A DNA stretch of 64,000 nucleotides from Symsagittifera roscoffensis (lineage: Eukaryota; Xenacoelomorpha; Acoela; Convolutidae). Positions within the stretch are counted from its first letter, which is position 1, and every line of letters begins with the position of its first letter. Under the pieces are notes generated by a model, which saw only the letters and a list, made by a program, of their open reading frames with translations, was not told the origin of the DNA and ran no database searches. The position numbers and the translations under genes were made by a program. Location of the stretch: contig NC_087062.1 of NCBI RefSeq assembly GCF_963678635.1, positions 15,551,789 through 15,615,788 of the forward strand, given 5' to 3'. Shown in pieces: positions 18,336 to 31,800 of the stretch.

Positions 18336-18489
18336 CCCATCCGGGGTTTAGAGAGTTTTTAGTTTTTAATTGTTTATTGTAGTGAAGGACGGGTGAAGTA
18401 GTTTTCTTTTAGAGTTTTGAGCAGTGAGTTCTTGAAGAGAAGAGAGATTAGTTGTTTGGGTAGAGAGATCGTGTGTTCGTGTTTCAAAA

Positions 18490-18584
18490 ATGGGTCTCAA
18501 TGATCGTGGATCGTCTTGGGTGATTGTGTCACCGATGCAATTATTTCTCGATTTCGTTAAGCTTAGAGCGAGACTACGTGCAGG
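18490..18584 (+). CDS. Candidate 5' coding exon (start codon, weak)
   Basis: An ATG in good context (AAAATGG) opens 31 codons and two bases, then CAGG|GTAAAC is a plausible donor. A TATA-like sequence lies about 180 bp upstream. The leftover two bases would fit the alternative acceptor at 22760 of the plus-strand gene, but not the acceptor at 22750 used in the main model. No similarity is recognisable, so this is only a candidate first exon. Confidence 0.22.
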
Positions 18585-18898
18585 GTAAACTTTTCCGTAT
18601 GAAGCGCCAAGTGACTAGGATCGGTATGTGAGATCAACATCGAGATGGCCATTGGTCTGTTTCAATGGGTTTTCTTTGCTGCGATGTTGAGCCCATACTT
18701 TAAATCCTTTGAGGGTAGTGACTACGGCAACAAACCAAATAGATTTGCCATTCCAGAGTTGGAATGTAATCGAGTTTTCATCTCCGTTGCTGCGCGTTCC
18801 TTGGGCTCTAAGAAATCTTTACATCATATTGCATTTATGTAACTACATCTTGTTAAAGAAGTCAGTTTTTAGTTATGATTTATTATTAGTTACTAATC

Positions 18899-18963
18899 TT
18901 TTATAGAGATAGTTTTATCAATAATATAATTGGTTTATAAATACTAGTTTAGAACTCGTTCCA
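18899..18963 (+). repeat. 65-bp direct repeat, copy 2
   Basis: Partner of 18271-18335. The pair could be short terminal repeats of a small element or a local duplication; no target duplication was identified. Confidence 0.65.
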
Positions 18964-19212
18964 GCAGTTTCGAAACAGGCGACTCTTTGTAATAGTCAAA
19001 GTTCGGTACAAGGCATGACAAGTAAAGAAAGCTTGCTCGCATTATTTACCTCTCAATGTGTTTTTACGAACAGTCGCCTATAACTAGTTATGATCTCACG
19101 CATTGTGAAACCCTTTTCAGTCTTGATTTGATTTGCTCAGAATATCCGAAAGTTTCAATCAGGGGCGACCAAACTGAATCAGTAAGAATCAGAGTCCCGT
19201 TGATGTTTTCAG

Positions 19213-19372
19213 AGCCCCGCAGATGTCAAGTCTCGAAATCAAAACCAAGATCGGTCCAAGCCATAGTACAAGAAAATAATCTTATGAATAAGAAACTTGA
19301 AAAGGCTTGCCCAAATCATGTCCAAACAGCTTTGAAAAAATTAAGAAAAATTACTGTAAATACAGAGCACCT
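19213..19372 (+). CDS. Probable upstream motif exon of the plus-strand split gene (3' end uncertain)
   Basis: After the acceptor GATGTTTTCAG the frame enters in phase 1, like the confirmed downstream exons, and encodes RRCQVSKSKPRSVQAIVQ, which resembles the repeated motif of that gene (compare KRKVTLSKNPGEMQKIQT). The best-looking donor (ACT|GTAAAT) would leave phase 0, which does not fit the next exon, so the end is not settled or another exon intervenes. Confidence 0.45.
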
Positions 19373-20526
19373 ACATAAAAAAATCAGAAGTGGATTCATC
19401 TCATTTGCTTTCATTGTATTTTCCACCGTCTAAATTTTGGTTTATCATCTCCTTTTTGAGTTTTTCTATATATCTGAAAATTCACAACAAGCCTTGTTTT
19501 GAAATTTTTCTGAAACAATTATAATTGGATTTTTAATAAAAAAAACTGGGAACTTTGCATTCAGAGAATTCTGAGGACGTATCGGAGCGTCATATGAAGA
19601 GCTGTCAGGATAATGGTTTTCCATAGCAAATACTTTTGACTTAACACCCTTTAGTGTCATATGAGCCCGAAAACAATTTAATATGTTTATTAAATACCAT
19701 CTGAGTTTTCGTGCGTTTTCAGACTAAAGTAAAAACATTCATTGTTGAGAGTAGCTGTGTAACTATGATTGAACCGATTGAGCGGATAGTAAGAAGTTCA
19801 AAAATTTTTACTTGTTTCTAATCTCGACCAAGTTGAATTTTTTGGCGTTCAGGATTACAAAAATACCGCATATAAACTTGAAACAGTTATAATAGCACGC
19901 AAACAAATAGGTTGTATGCGATTCGTGAATTTCACTGACAAAAAAAAAGAAAATAGAAGCAGCATCTAAATTTTATTAACAACCCTTAGATATTCTACAG
20001 CCTTAAAAATAATAAGGTTTTGCTTAAAAACTTGAAATGAAGAAAACTCAAAATCGTAACGAATAATGTAGGCCACGATTTAAAATATGAAAAATGCTAC
20101 TTTTGTAAATAAAAAAAAGTTTTGAAAAACCAATTAAGCCCAAAAAAGACCTACAAATACAGAACAGCACTTCATAACTTTTTAACGTAAATTACAATCC
20201 GAATACATTTTTCTCAATTGATTTACTTCAAACATTTTAATTATTCTGACCTCTCTCAAAGAGTGGAATGGAGCTATGGACAAGGATCCGATTTTTACAA
20301 CCAATTCTCACTAGATCAGGGAAAATTTGCAGTGGGTCAAGTGTGGTATCATAACAAAAATTTTTGTTCGTAACACATATTCCAAAAAAGTTTGACAAAA
20401 ATATCTCAGCAGTGTTCGAAAAAAACTGCTTTGAATATTTATGGTTTTCAGCCTAAATTAGACGAAACTAGTTGAAAAGCTATCCGCCCTACTTCAAATC
20501 TACCCGCATCCACTTTCAAGCGTTAA

Positions 20527-20795
20527 TAATTGATTATATTACGATTTTAGTACCAATCTTACTAAAATTGAGAAACAATCGATTTTAATCAGATCATAAT
20601 CGATTACAATCTCTCTTTTTGAAATCAAATTATAATTGATAATAATACATTATAATCAATTAATTATTCGTCTATTTTTCGATACATTTATAAACAATTA
20701 CAATTGATTATAATCCATTATTTTTATTCAAATTTCTAATTCACTAGTTTTGTACAAAAATCCCTTATAATTGATTATAATTGATTATAATCCCT
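20527..20795. repeat. GATTATAATC-type palindromic tract, cluster 2
   Basis: Repeated ATTATAATTG/ATTATAATCG units occur with 10-bp spacing, including three near-consecutive copies around 20770-20792. Confidence 0.65.
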
Positions 20796-21219
20796 TTTGT
20801 TTGACCATTCTGTCTTCGAAGTTGCATTTAAATTGCTTATATTTTATGCTTTTTGTAGACGTTGGTTTTTATGAAAAATGAGAAATTTGTTTTTAAAGTT
20901 TTCCAATCAAATCAAATTTATAAGGATTTTTTTGATTTCTTCCCCGTTAGAATTGTTTTGTGATGCATATTTTAAGCTTTTCTAACCACCAAAACATCAG
21001 CAAAAAGATTTAGTCTCATGATTGATTCGGAAAATTTATTTTTCATCTACCGCAGGAACGTTTCCACTAATATGAAATGATCTCTACGAAATTTTTTGTT
21101 TCGTGGTGAAACTTTGTGTTCACCAAAGTGTTCAAGAGATTTTCTTATTGATACAAAATTAATGACCCATGAGATATAATTCGATTATTGTTTTGATTGA
21201 CAAAACTTTGGCAAAATAA

Positions 21220-21432
21220 GAGATTATAATTGATTATAATCGATTATAATTGATTTTTAGGGTTTTTTCAGAACTATAATCAATTATCATCGATTATAAG
21301 AGATTAAAATCTCTTAGAAAATATCACGAATATAATCATTTATAAATCCTTTAAACACCTAATTGTGGTAATTATAATCAATTATAATTGTCAAAAAAAT
21401 CATCATAGTAATCTGTTATAATCGATTACTTA
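21220..21432. repeat. GATTATAATC-type palindromic tract, cluster 3
   Basis: The clearest tandem part of this family: GATTATAATTGATTATAATC and continuation at about 21222-21255 with exact 10-bp period, then scattered variants. Confidence 0.7.
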
Positions 21433-21997
21433 CGCCTAAACTGAGCATGCGGGTACTAATTTTTAATAAAAACTTTTAATTTCGATAAAATATAAAATCA
21501 CCTTTTATAATTTTTTCACTTAACTGAATAGGAAAAAAAAGAGAAAAATAACAGCATATTCAAACAACATTGAAATTGAATAAAAAAGGCTAATTTAAAA
21601 ATTCAGAAAAAAATCTCTATCTTTGAACATTTTTTCTTGTAACATATTGGTCGAAACATTCTCTGCAGCCTGCACAGCAGCTGTTCCTCACTGTTTTGCT
21701 ATGTCGCCACTTTTTGAGTTATTCTTTGCACCTCGTAAGTTTTGCGGAAACAATTATACTTTGAATTGCACAACGTTGATGAATATGCGTAAAGAGAGTT
21801 CCAAAAACTAGCCCGAAAGTCCCAAAACGAGTTTTCAGGCTTAATCTTCTATGTTATAAATACAAATTACTTACTTTTCATTGAGTATCATATCAGCCAG
21901 CAAACTATAAAACATAGATATTAAGAAAACTCCGCAACATTTGTTTTATCTAAACTAAAATAGAACAAGACTGCTTGCATCAGGGCAAAGCCTTGAA

Positions 21998-22507
21998 TGT
22001 TCCGACTACCTTTTAAGCTTTGTGGAAAAAAGTTTTCAAAAAAAACTGGAAAATTCTTTAGTTTTTTTAAAGATTTTTTTTTCAAAAATTATTCCACCAC
22101 ACGCTGAATAAAACAAAGTGATTTTTTTGCATTTAGTTAAATATTTTTAGATCAAACCAAGTATTAAAAAGACTAAGAGCATGCCTCAATTCAATTTAGA
22201 ACGACAATAATCATTTTCAATTTAGAACGACAATGTCATTAGTAAGACAGATGAAATCTCCACTTACGCGTTAAAAGCATGAAAGATATCGCGCACAAAA
22301 TTTTAAACCACCATTATTTTTTCAAAAAACGATCACAGGTGAAATATATACATTTTTTAATTTGAAATCATTTGAGCGCGTTACCTTTTGGACGATATAG
22401 GAAACGATTTAATCATAAAATGCTAGTTAATAAGTCGAAATTTGTTCGGAGAAAAAAGCGCACGAGCAGAAATACTCCGTCACTTTCTTCGAAAAATTGA
22501 GCAAAAA
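21998..22507 (+). mobile_element. MITE-B copy
   Basis: Starts TGTTCCGACTACC after the family-typical AGGGCAAAGCC flank, and shares the ACTTACGCGTTAAAAGC and GATCACAGGTGAAATAT internal blocks. The right terminus is diverged. Confidence 0.55.
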
Positions 22508-22750
22508 TTCAAACTGAGTTAACTATAATTCAGCATTTTTTGAGCAGCTGTGTATTTAGCATTTAGTCGAAGAGGCAATTTTTGAAACAGCTTTCAGAAT
22601 TTGATGATATTTTCTCAGCTTAACCTTGTTGGTTTCGTAGCCTACAGACTTACAAATGATCATATGTTTCTAAAATTTTCTGCGCTTTACACAATTTTCG
22701 TTTTAACGCACGTTTTGGAAAACTTTGACCAAGCATTTGTTCATTAATAG

Positions 22751-22870
22751 AGGCTTGCAGTGACTCATCTCCTCGTGGCAAGGGACTGGGGGGAGGTAGC
22801 AGGAATGTGACCTTGAGAGTGGACGAGTACGACATGAGCAAGATGGAACAGAAACTCAAACTGGAAATAG
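22751..22870 (+). CDS. Motif exon of plus-strand gene
   Basis: Acceptor TTAATAG|AG, donor ATAG|GTGAGT, phase 1-1. It encodes SSPRGKGLGG and RNVTLRVDEYDMSKMEQKLK. An alternative acceptor at 22760 (TTGCAG) would change the entry phase to 2. Confidence 0.75.
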
Positions 22871-25800
22871 GTGAGTCATCCGAATCCTATCATCCTGGGG
22901 TTCACTGGAACATCATAAGGAATTATCATTACTTCAAAATTTGATTGATTTTTTTGTGGATTTGGTGGAGTTTTGCATTTGTGGTTTACACTTAATGCAA
23001 AAAATGACTGTTTTTTTTTCCAATTTAGCCGAAATAGATAGAAGACTAGAAAAATGCAACTTCCCCCACGGAATGAACAACTCGACCAAAGCGAAGCCCA
23101 GAAGGTCAACTCTGTCTAATGATCCCCGGGAACTGCGACAGTTCCAGAGCAGGACCAAAGTAGAGGACGAGCCAGTGATGTTTAAGAAGGACCGGCCACA
23201 GCCCAAACCCAAGACTAGGTTCCTCTCTAAGGACATGAAAGAATTGAATGAGATTGAGAAGTACAGTGGGAAAAGTTAGTTTGTTCGTAAAAACGGAAAA
23301 TTTTTTCACTCGAGTTTGGTATTCGAATCGTTTTCATATGTGTTTTACTAACTTCAACTCAAAGAGTCAGAACTTACAAGACCCAGTTCCAGTAACATAA
23401 AAATTAATTGGAGAAAATTTAAGAGAAAAAATTTTTAAGTTAATGTTGAACTTCGCAAACAGCAGCCAAGTTGTTAAACTATTTTAATTATTTTTCTCTT
23501 TCAGGCAACATGGGTAGGTCGAGAAAAATCAGGGTTGGTTCTGATATACATCTTATTCTGAAATATATTCTATGAAATCGGATAGTATGCGGCTTAGAGG
23601 TCTCAATTTAAACCTACTATTTAGTTAGTTGTTCATCATCATAGCCGGTTTTCGTGAGAACTCCTAAAATATGGGAGTTTGCTATTGGTAGAAATTTCAC
23701 TGCAGCATCAAGTTGATGTGACTTATTTAGACCCAGAGTGCTTTTTTCTGCATAAATGATATTTGAAAGAACTTGATCATTAAAAAAAATTGTGATTGAT
23801 AAAAAACGTTACCAAATTAACTGATAGCGAATTTAAGCCAATCCTTCTCAACTTTCAGGCAAGACTTAAACTTGTCATAGAAAAAGAAAACTTTTTATTC
23901 TGTGATTTTGTCAATGAACTGCAAAGGTTCGAGTGCCGCGAGGTTCTCTCTTTACTGATTAATTTGAAGCAACTTCTCCAAAGAGTTAATTTTTACAGGG
24001 GTATAAACAAATCTTATTTTTTGCTATCTTTACTCGTAGATAAACGATCCTATAGTTAAAGTGTTCAGCTCGTACAAACAATAAAATTGTCGGCCTATTG
24101 ACTTTCTGAAATGCTGTTACTATTCAGACAGGAATCTTCTGGGAGTGGTCCCGATTACAGCGCCAGTTGAGAGCAAAAGTAGTCCCAGGCCAAAGACCAG
24201 CACACTGACCAATGACATAGGCGAACGGAAGAACAGGGAAGTGCGTGAGAGGTCAAGGTCACGGTGCAAATCAACTGGCGGTAAAGAAATTCAAATGAAA
24301 CAAAAACTTAAGAAAGAACTTGAAGCAAGAAATTCCATTGAAGCAGGAACAAAAAACTATCCGTTTTGGGCTCCATCGAAAGCTTGAACGTAGACTCTTT
24401 GGATATAAATTTGAGTGACTCAAATTTCTTGCTTTTCTATCTCAGCAGTAAAAAATTTTACAAAATCATTTTTCATGATTTTAGCTGTCGCACAAGATTT
24501 ATAAATTGATGAGTCTAGAGCGCAATGCAATGAATATCAAAAAAGCGAACATACAATTATAATTATTATAATACAAACCATCTCTGCGGTTTTTTCAATT
24601 CAGAAAACGGTTATTCTCTGTGGTTCAGATACGTTTGATAATTATAATATTGGACAATAGACTTTTAAAAATTGTGTGCCAGGTTCGCCAGTTGGGTCCA
24701 TTGATACTCTTGCAGACGATGTGTTCGATTCGACCCAGTCGGGTGGCGGCAACAACCCAATCACAGGAGAGGGGAGTAATCACCCCCGCCAGTCCCGCTC
24801 CTCTTCCGCCGCCAGAAGGAGACACTTCAGCAACAATCCAGTGGAGATGCGCCAGATTGAACAGCACTCGAATGCATCCAACGGGAACAGTGAGTCCAGT
24901 CTATGCGAATCAATACTTCATTTGATTAGTATTTAAAGTCTAAAACATCCAAGTATAAAAACTGTCTAAGTGCCAGCCGCACCCGGCAAACTTTTTGAGC
25001 AGATTTTGCACGGTTTTTTCCATAAAGTGATGTCGTTTTTTATTTATATCCCCTTCAATTTAGTTACTTTAGAAAGTCTTTTAGTTTGAGTTGAATAAAA
25101 ATGGCGTTCCAATAAATCGTTCCACAGCCTCGCCCATAAATCCGCTCTTGGGTGGTATTTGATAGTTAAGTATGTTGTTTTTAAACGCAAAACGTTCCTC
25201 AAGGACGTGTTTCAAGCTGGGGGATGTTTTTCAAGGACCTTTATAAAATCTGTTTAGCTATACAAAATAAATTAAAGTTCATCTCGCTTTTGAGAGGTTG
25301 AGAGGCTTTTCAAAAATCTGCTTAAAACGGTCCCTGGAACGTGACAACTTGTCTGTTTCGTTCTTTGAAAGCTCGAAAACGCAATTGTAGGAAAAGTTTG
25401 TGGCAACAAGTTTTGTAAAGCATCAAAGAGCATGATTGAAAAACTGTTCAAAACTTTTCAGCAAAACTGTTCTCAGCAAAACTTCTCAACATTTTAAATT
25501 TAGTTTGTCACGCAGTACATTTTTTCGAGTAAAAATGATGAAGAGCGCATTTTCATCAAATTGGTCCCTGGGCATCAATAACGTTAAGTCTGTGTAAAAA
25601 AAATTAGTTGAAGTTTTTTTCAGGAGAAACCACAATCTCTTGACAAGCTGGAATATAAATGTGGGCCCTGGGCATCAATATCTTTCACCCTGTGTACAAA
25701 AAAAACTGTAAAATATACTATTTAAAAACTTTCGGGAGAAAACATCATTTCTTGCTAGGCTGGACCATAAGTTACAAGCCGTGATATAATTGAATAATTT

Positions 25801-28800
25801 CGATATGTTGGGACAATATAAATTGTACCTGCCAAAAAAGAAACAACTGAACTCAATTGGCACAAATCAAATATTGAATGAGAATCTTCATTTAGATCAA
25901 ACGTCAAAAGAGTGTTACCAGTTCAGGTTTTTAATGTGAATACTTTGAAAATTGAAAAAAAAAAATTAGAAAAAAAAACTAAAAAAAGCTGAAAAAATTC
26001 AGCAATTGTTAATGTTTTTCCAATTATTCTTCCTTGATATTTTCGTTGTTAGTGAACCGCGATTGAGGCAGATTAAAAATTCTAAAATTGAAATCATTGT
26101 AAATGAGTTGATCTAAGAATTGCAATCGAATTAATTGAGAGCACAGTCTCCCACCCTGACATTTGTAAATTCCGTGCCAATTAGTCTGAAAATCGAAATT
26201 AATCTGGTCATTTTATCTCGACAACCAGAAAGCTTCCTAATTTTTTCAGAGTTCGATCACGGCTGTTTTGATATAAGTCCGAAACGGGCTTTGATATGAT
26301 AGGATAGTTCAACCTTTAAAAACTAAGGCAGCTAAAGTCGACTGGGTACACTTAACTGATAAATTGTACGAGCCACCAATACCACAATCAATAGCGAATT
26401 TGTGCCGACGCATATCTCTATGGTTTTCGACCCCCTCGCCACCAAAAGGGTCGTTTTTTGGTACTATAAAACGACATCCCTTTTTATCTGACCAATCCTA
26501 AAAGTTATCTAAAGGTGCCTAAGGCGCTAATATAAACTAATTTGAGAGGAGAGCGGAGCAGGAATAAAAGCAATAAATAAAAACATGATTTATTGGTCAA
26601 AATCTTTCAAAAAGTGCTTTAGAACGGCGTTTTTGTCATTTTTTCAAAAGTTTGCCTGCGGTACAGAATTTTTTCTCAAAATAGGATCGAAATGATGTTT
26701 GGGGAAAGTAAAAAAATCAGTTTGGTCTCGAAAAATTGCCGCACCAGATCCGCGCTTGCTTGGAAGTATATGTGAAAATTGCGGTCCTAAAACAAAGCAG
26801 AAGTATTTTTCTTTTCATTTTTTTTCTTGTGACCTATCAATATAATTTTGTTCCCGCTTGTAGATGATCAAATGAATGGTTCTTCTACATCTCCCCGTCA
26901 GCTGGAGCCATTCTACCTTAGATCTCGTGCAGCTACCCCCAGGGGTAAACGGAACACTCTCACTCACAACTTCAACGAACTGAGAAACGCCCAGAAAAAA
27001 GGTATGCAATACTTGCTGAGCTACGTGATGGAACCGAATGTGGCATGTTTTGCCCCACACACTTTTCGCCTCTTTTAAAATTAGTGGCAGGTTTCGCACA
27101 TGAGACGTTTCGTCCCTCATAATTTCACACATTTCGCCCCTAACTCATTGCACAATTAAGAACCGCCGTTTTCTAAATTTACGATTTGAAGGGCGAAATG
27201 TAGTAGTGCAAAATGTGCCAATAATTGCTATAGGGGCGACATATGCGAGGGTTGAAGTGTGTGAAAACCGATGGAGCAGCATGTAATATATATACAAAAA
27301 GTAAATCGGGGGTATTCTCATGATAGACATGATAGAGGGACCGAATGAAGCAAAACTTTTAGCCAATCAGAATCGTTAAAGGCTCCTATTGGCTTAGTGA
27401 CTTTTGCAGGGAACCGAAGTCATTATTAGCGGAAAATGAAATTAAGCAGCAGAGCAAAATTTTGCTAATCATATGTCCCAAAATGAAAAATTAGTCCCAT
27501 AGGTCCCAAATTAACAAAGCAGTCGCACAAGTCCCAAATCTTTTCAATTGGTCAAAGACTAATTGAGCTGACTCTCGGTTTGAGGTCGCCGGTGAGCCGC
27601 AATGCGCGCGTTGCCGCTCTGAGGCGATAACTGGCTCTAAATTTTGTATAGAGTCCTAACCTCTGTCGGCACGCTCCCAACACGGTAGAGCAACTGCGGA
27701 GGTCACTATTCTGCAGCTGGAATTTATGCTGCTTGAACGGTAAGCAACCAATCCATAAAAACGTTGGCTCAAGTTTCAACCAATCAGAATTCAAGAAGAT
27801 AAATTTTTGGACTTATGCGACTGTTTTGTATTTTGGGTGCTATGAACATTGAAATATATGGGAATTCGCCTTTGCTGAACAATTTGTGAAGATAAACAAT
27901 AAATTTTTAGTTTTAACTTATTTCATTCTTGAAATTGGTTACAGGATTCATAGGTTCCAAAACCAGCCTTCGATTTCACATATGAAAGTTCTTGTCTGCT
28001 TCTTGTGTTCAATTTTGATGTTAATAGCCTTGATTTATTTGCATATTTTGCAATTACTTTGACATTTTTGAATACTCAAATACTCTGATTGGCTGAAAAT
28101 AACTGAAAAGAAACTTCCAACATTCAATTTGGAACTGCTTGTATATCAGAGTAAAGCCTTGAATGTTCCGATTGCATTTAAGGGAAAATTAAAATGTTTT
28201 TTGATTCTATTTGCAACGCATTGCTAACGCGTGTTATAAAAAATTATATTGCGCGTTATCTATCCCAAATTGCCCAAATTAACAATTTTCAAACATCTAT
28301 AACTTTGCAGAAAATTATCACGGGTGAAAGTTTGTAAGTTTGAGCATTGGGTAACAATAGTTTTCAGGTGATATAATAACTTACGTCCGAATTGCTTAGT
28401 TAAAAAGTCGATAGTTGAATCTATAAAAAAAACTTGCACATGCGTAAACATTCCGTTTTCTTGAAAATTCGGAACAAAAATCCGGCTGCCGTCTAAATCT
28501 GCTTATTTTATCAAATGAGCCTTCTTTTACATTGAGAAGACTCTATCCTTTCTGAATCATAATGAAAAAGTTAAGAGGAGCAAAAATCGATTTCTCCAAC
28601 TACGTTTTCATGCCGACAGTAAATGAATTAATTTGGCGATTTAGTTTTTTAAGTGTCACCTTTATCTAAGTTTTGCAGATCTAAGTTTTACTCTATTGGG
28701 CAGTTTTCTAAAGTCAATAAATTGAGTTCCGAGCTCTCGCAAAACACTGTCAAGATAGATATCCTAAAATTGTACCGAAAGGGGGTCTCTTTGGGTAGTC

Positions 28801-31800
28801 ATGACTCCAATTCTTGAAAGGGAAGGCGTGGAAAGCGTCCCACCTCTTATTTAATTATTAATCCGCTTCTGGATGACACAGTGGACAAATTCTTGAAAGA
28901 GGAATTGTTATACATGGTATCTTAAGTTCAGCTGTAATTGAATCACTGCCTTAAAAAAACACACCTGATATCATGTATACGCGACCACACCCTCCCCTCT
29001 CTCCGAATAAACGGACCAAACAGCCTCACTTAAAGTAGATGATATTAATTTGATCCACAAACAAGTTTAACATACTCCCCCATAAACTGAATTTATTTAA
29101 CTTTAAACAACCGTAATTTTTCACTGTTTTAATTTCAGAAGGCGGCAAGAATGTGACTGACGATGAGTTCTCACTTGGGTTCAGTCGAGATAAGCCGAAA
29201 GCTACTGCACTTCGAACAGCTATGATATCTAAAGGGAACAAAAGCTCAAATGGAACAGCAGGTCGGGTCCGTTCTAGATTTTGAAAACGAGGAAGTGCTA
29301 CGCATTTTTATCGTAGTTTTCGACTGCAAGAGTTAAAAGGTGGCGTAAATCGAAACCTTAATTGGGGCCAGTAGCGTGCCGAGGGGAGGGGCGGAGGTGA
29401 CCGCCCCCCTCAATTCTGGTTGGCAAATTTTTCAAAGGGTCCCCCCTTTGGTATAATTTTACGGGGGCCTAGGAAATTAGAAGTCAAGCAAATTAGACGA
29501 CCATAAAAAACGGAGTTTACGAACAACCAGTATTTACTCTGCCAAAAGTTAATTTAAGTCTGTAAACAAAATTCACGCAATTTGCACGGAAGTTATAGTC
29601 TAAGTTTCGTTATTTTTTGATCGTCTAAATTTTTTCGTCTAAGTTCCTAAACCCCAACTTTACGACATCCATTTTTCGCCTGCCAACCTCAAAATTTTTC
29701 TAAAATATAATTAAATTTGAGGGGGTAGCGCGCGCCGAAAAAACGCATTTTTTTGTCAAAATTTTTCAAAAAGTGCCCAAAAACGCCTGTTTTTGGTCAG
29801 TTTTTTTTTATTTTGCCTGCGGCGGAGAGTTTTTTTGACAAAATAGGGTCCTTATAGTATTTTCGGAGAGCTCCGAAAATTAAATCGACTTAATAAAAGG
29901 ACGCAGATTTTTCAAAATTTGTCTAAGAACCGCTAACCCCCCCCTAGAAAAATTTAAAAGTTTCTGCGCATGCCACTTATTTGGGCAAATTCAAATCCCA
30001 ATGCTGCTCCGCATCGAAACTTTCATATGGTGTTCTGCATCGCGATTCTCAAATGCTGTTCTGCATTGAAATGATCAGATGCTTAAATGATATTCAAATG
30101 CCAATTTTGCATTGCAAAATTTTTTGCAGCGTTTGATAATGTAACAAGTAGACATGTTTTTGGTCAGTTTTTTTTTATTTTGCCTGCGGCGGAGAGTTTT
30201 TTTTGACAAAATAGGGTCCTTATAGTATTTTCGGAGAGCTCCGAAAATTAAATCGACTTAATAAAAGGACGCAGATTTTTCAAAATTTGTCTAAGAACCG
30301 CTAACCCCCCCCCCCCTAGAAAAACTTAAAAGTTTCTGCGCATGCCACTTATTTGGGCAAATTCAAATCCCAATGCTGCTCCGCATCGAAACTTTCATAT
30401 GGTGTTCTGCATCGCGATTCTCAAATGCTGTTCTGCATTGAAATGATCAGATGCTTAAATGATATTCAAATGCCAATTTTGCATTGCAAAATTTTTTGCA
30501 GCGTTTGATAATGTAACAAGTAGACATATGGTTTGTATAAAATTGCAGATGATTCTGGGGGGTCTGGTGAGAACATGTGCATCCTGCCGTCCAAGTCCTG
30601 TCCAGGCACCCCCTCGGCCAAGAGGAAAGTGACTCTGAGCAAGAATCCAGGGGAGATGCAGAAGATACAGACCAAGTATGATCTGGAACAGTGGGCCGGC
30701 GGACATTCAGGTTTGCACAATTTATACAAAACTCTTTACTTTTCTTAGCATGTTTTTCACGTCATAAATTCTCGGTAAACAATTTGTGGTTTGACAAAAA
30801 CTTTGAACGCCTAAGGAAAAGAAACAACAAAGGCAATTTTTTTCACGGTCATAATTTAATATAACATTGAAACACTACCTTATTTTGCCAAAAACTTCAG
30901 CTGAAACTGCGAGAAAAAAAATTGCTAAAAGAAATCGTGCTTAAAGTTTCGCTATGAAGCATTACCTATTTTTTGAGTCAAAGTATTGGTAACAACGCAT
31001 CATATCAAAACTTATAGGACAAGCGCTTGCAAAATTTTAGTCGTGCTATCCAATCGCGTCAGCAATGGACAAAAGGCGAACACCAGGCCTCTTGGATTTT
31101 CGAATGAAAATGATCTGAGAAGAACTCAACGCAAATCAGGTGTGATCACTAATTTAAATTTTTTTTGTAGTTTTGATTTTTATCGCAGTGATATAAGCCA
31201 ATAACAGCATATAACTACTTTTAGGCGAAAGTGACAGTTTGTCGGTAAGTTTTGTGTCCTTGTCGAGTGACTATAAGATTTCACTTTGTTTTAAAATCTT
31301 TTTGAGTCTAAGTTTCGTTTTAGCAGATCTTTGGCCTCCCACAAAGGCAGACACCAGCTATTAATGGAAACCATAAAGGTTCGTTTTTTGGTTATTCAAG
31401 CGGATTTAATATAATACTCAAGCGTAACACTTGTAATAACAAAATAACATAATATATGATAGAAATAATAATATAATAGTTTATTATGGTTATTGAAGCA
31501 TAATATTTTCACTGTCCCAATGAGGTTATATGGGTAATAATCAATTATAATGGGTTTTCATGGTATAATTGATTATAACTCGGACTGACAAATTTAAATC
31601 AACTATTATGCAGATTAAATTTTGAAAAGAAATCAAATTACGGTAGCCGCTTTAGACATTTAAATCGATTTATAATGGACTAAATGAATTTTTACTGCAG
31701 ATAAAAAATCGAATTTATTGCCTATAAATAGTTTAAATGGAAGGTAGTGAAAATCATCAAAATCTCAACAAAGCTGATTCAACTTAACTATTAATTTAGT

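Noticed and set aside
18645-18842. 65-codon frame with a hydrophobic, signal-peptide-like start
   Set aside because: No splice or similarity support, and it lies between the 65-bp repeats; too weak to call.
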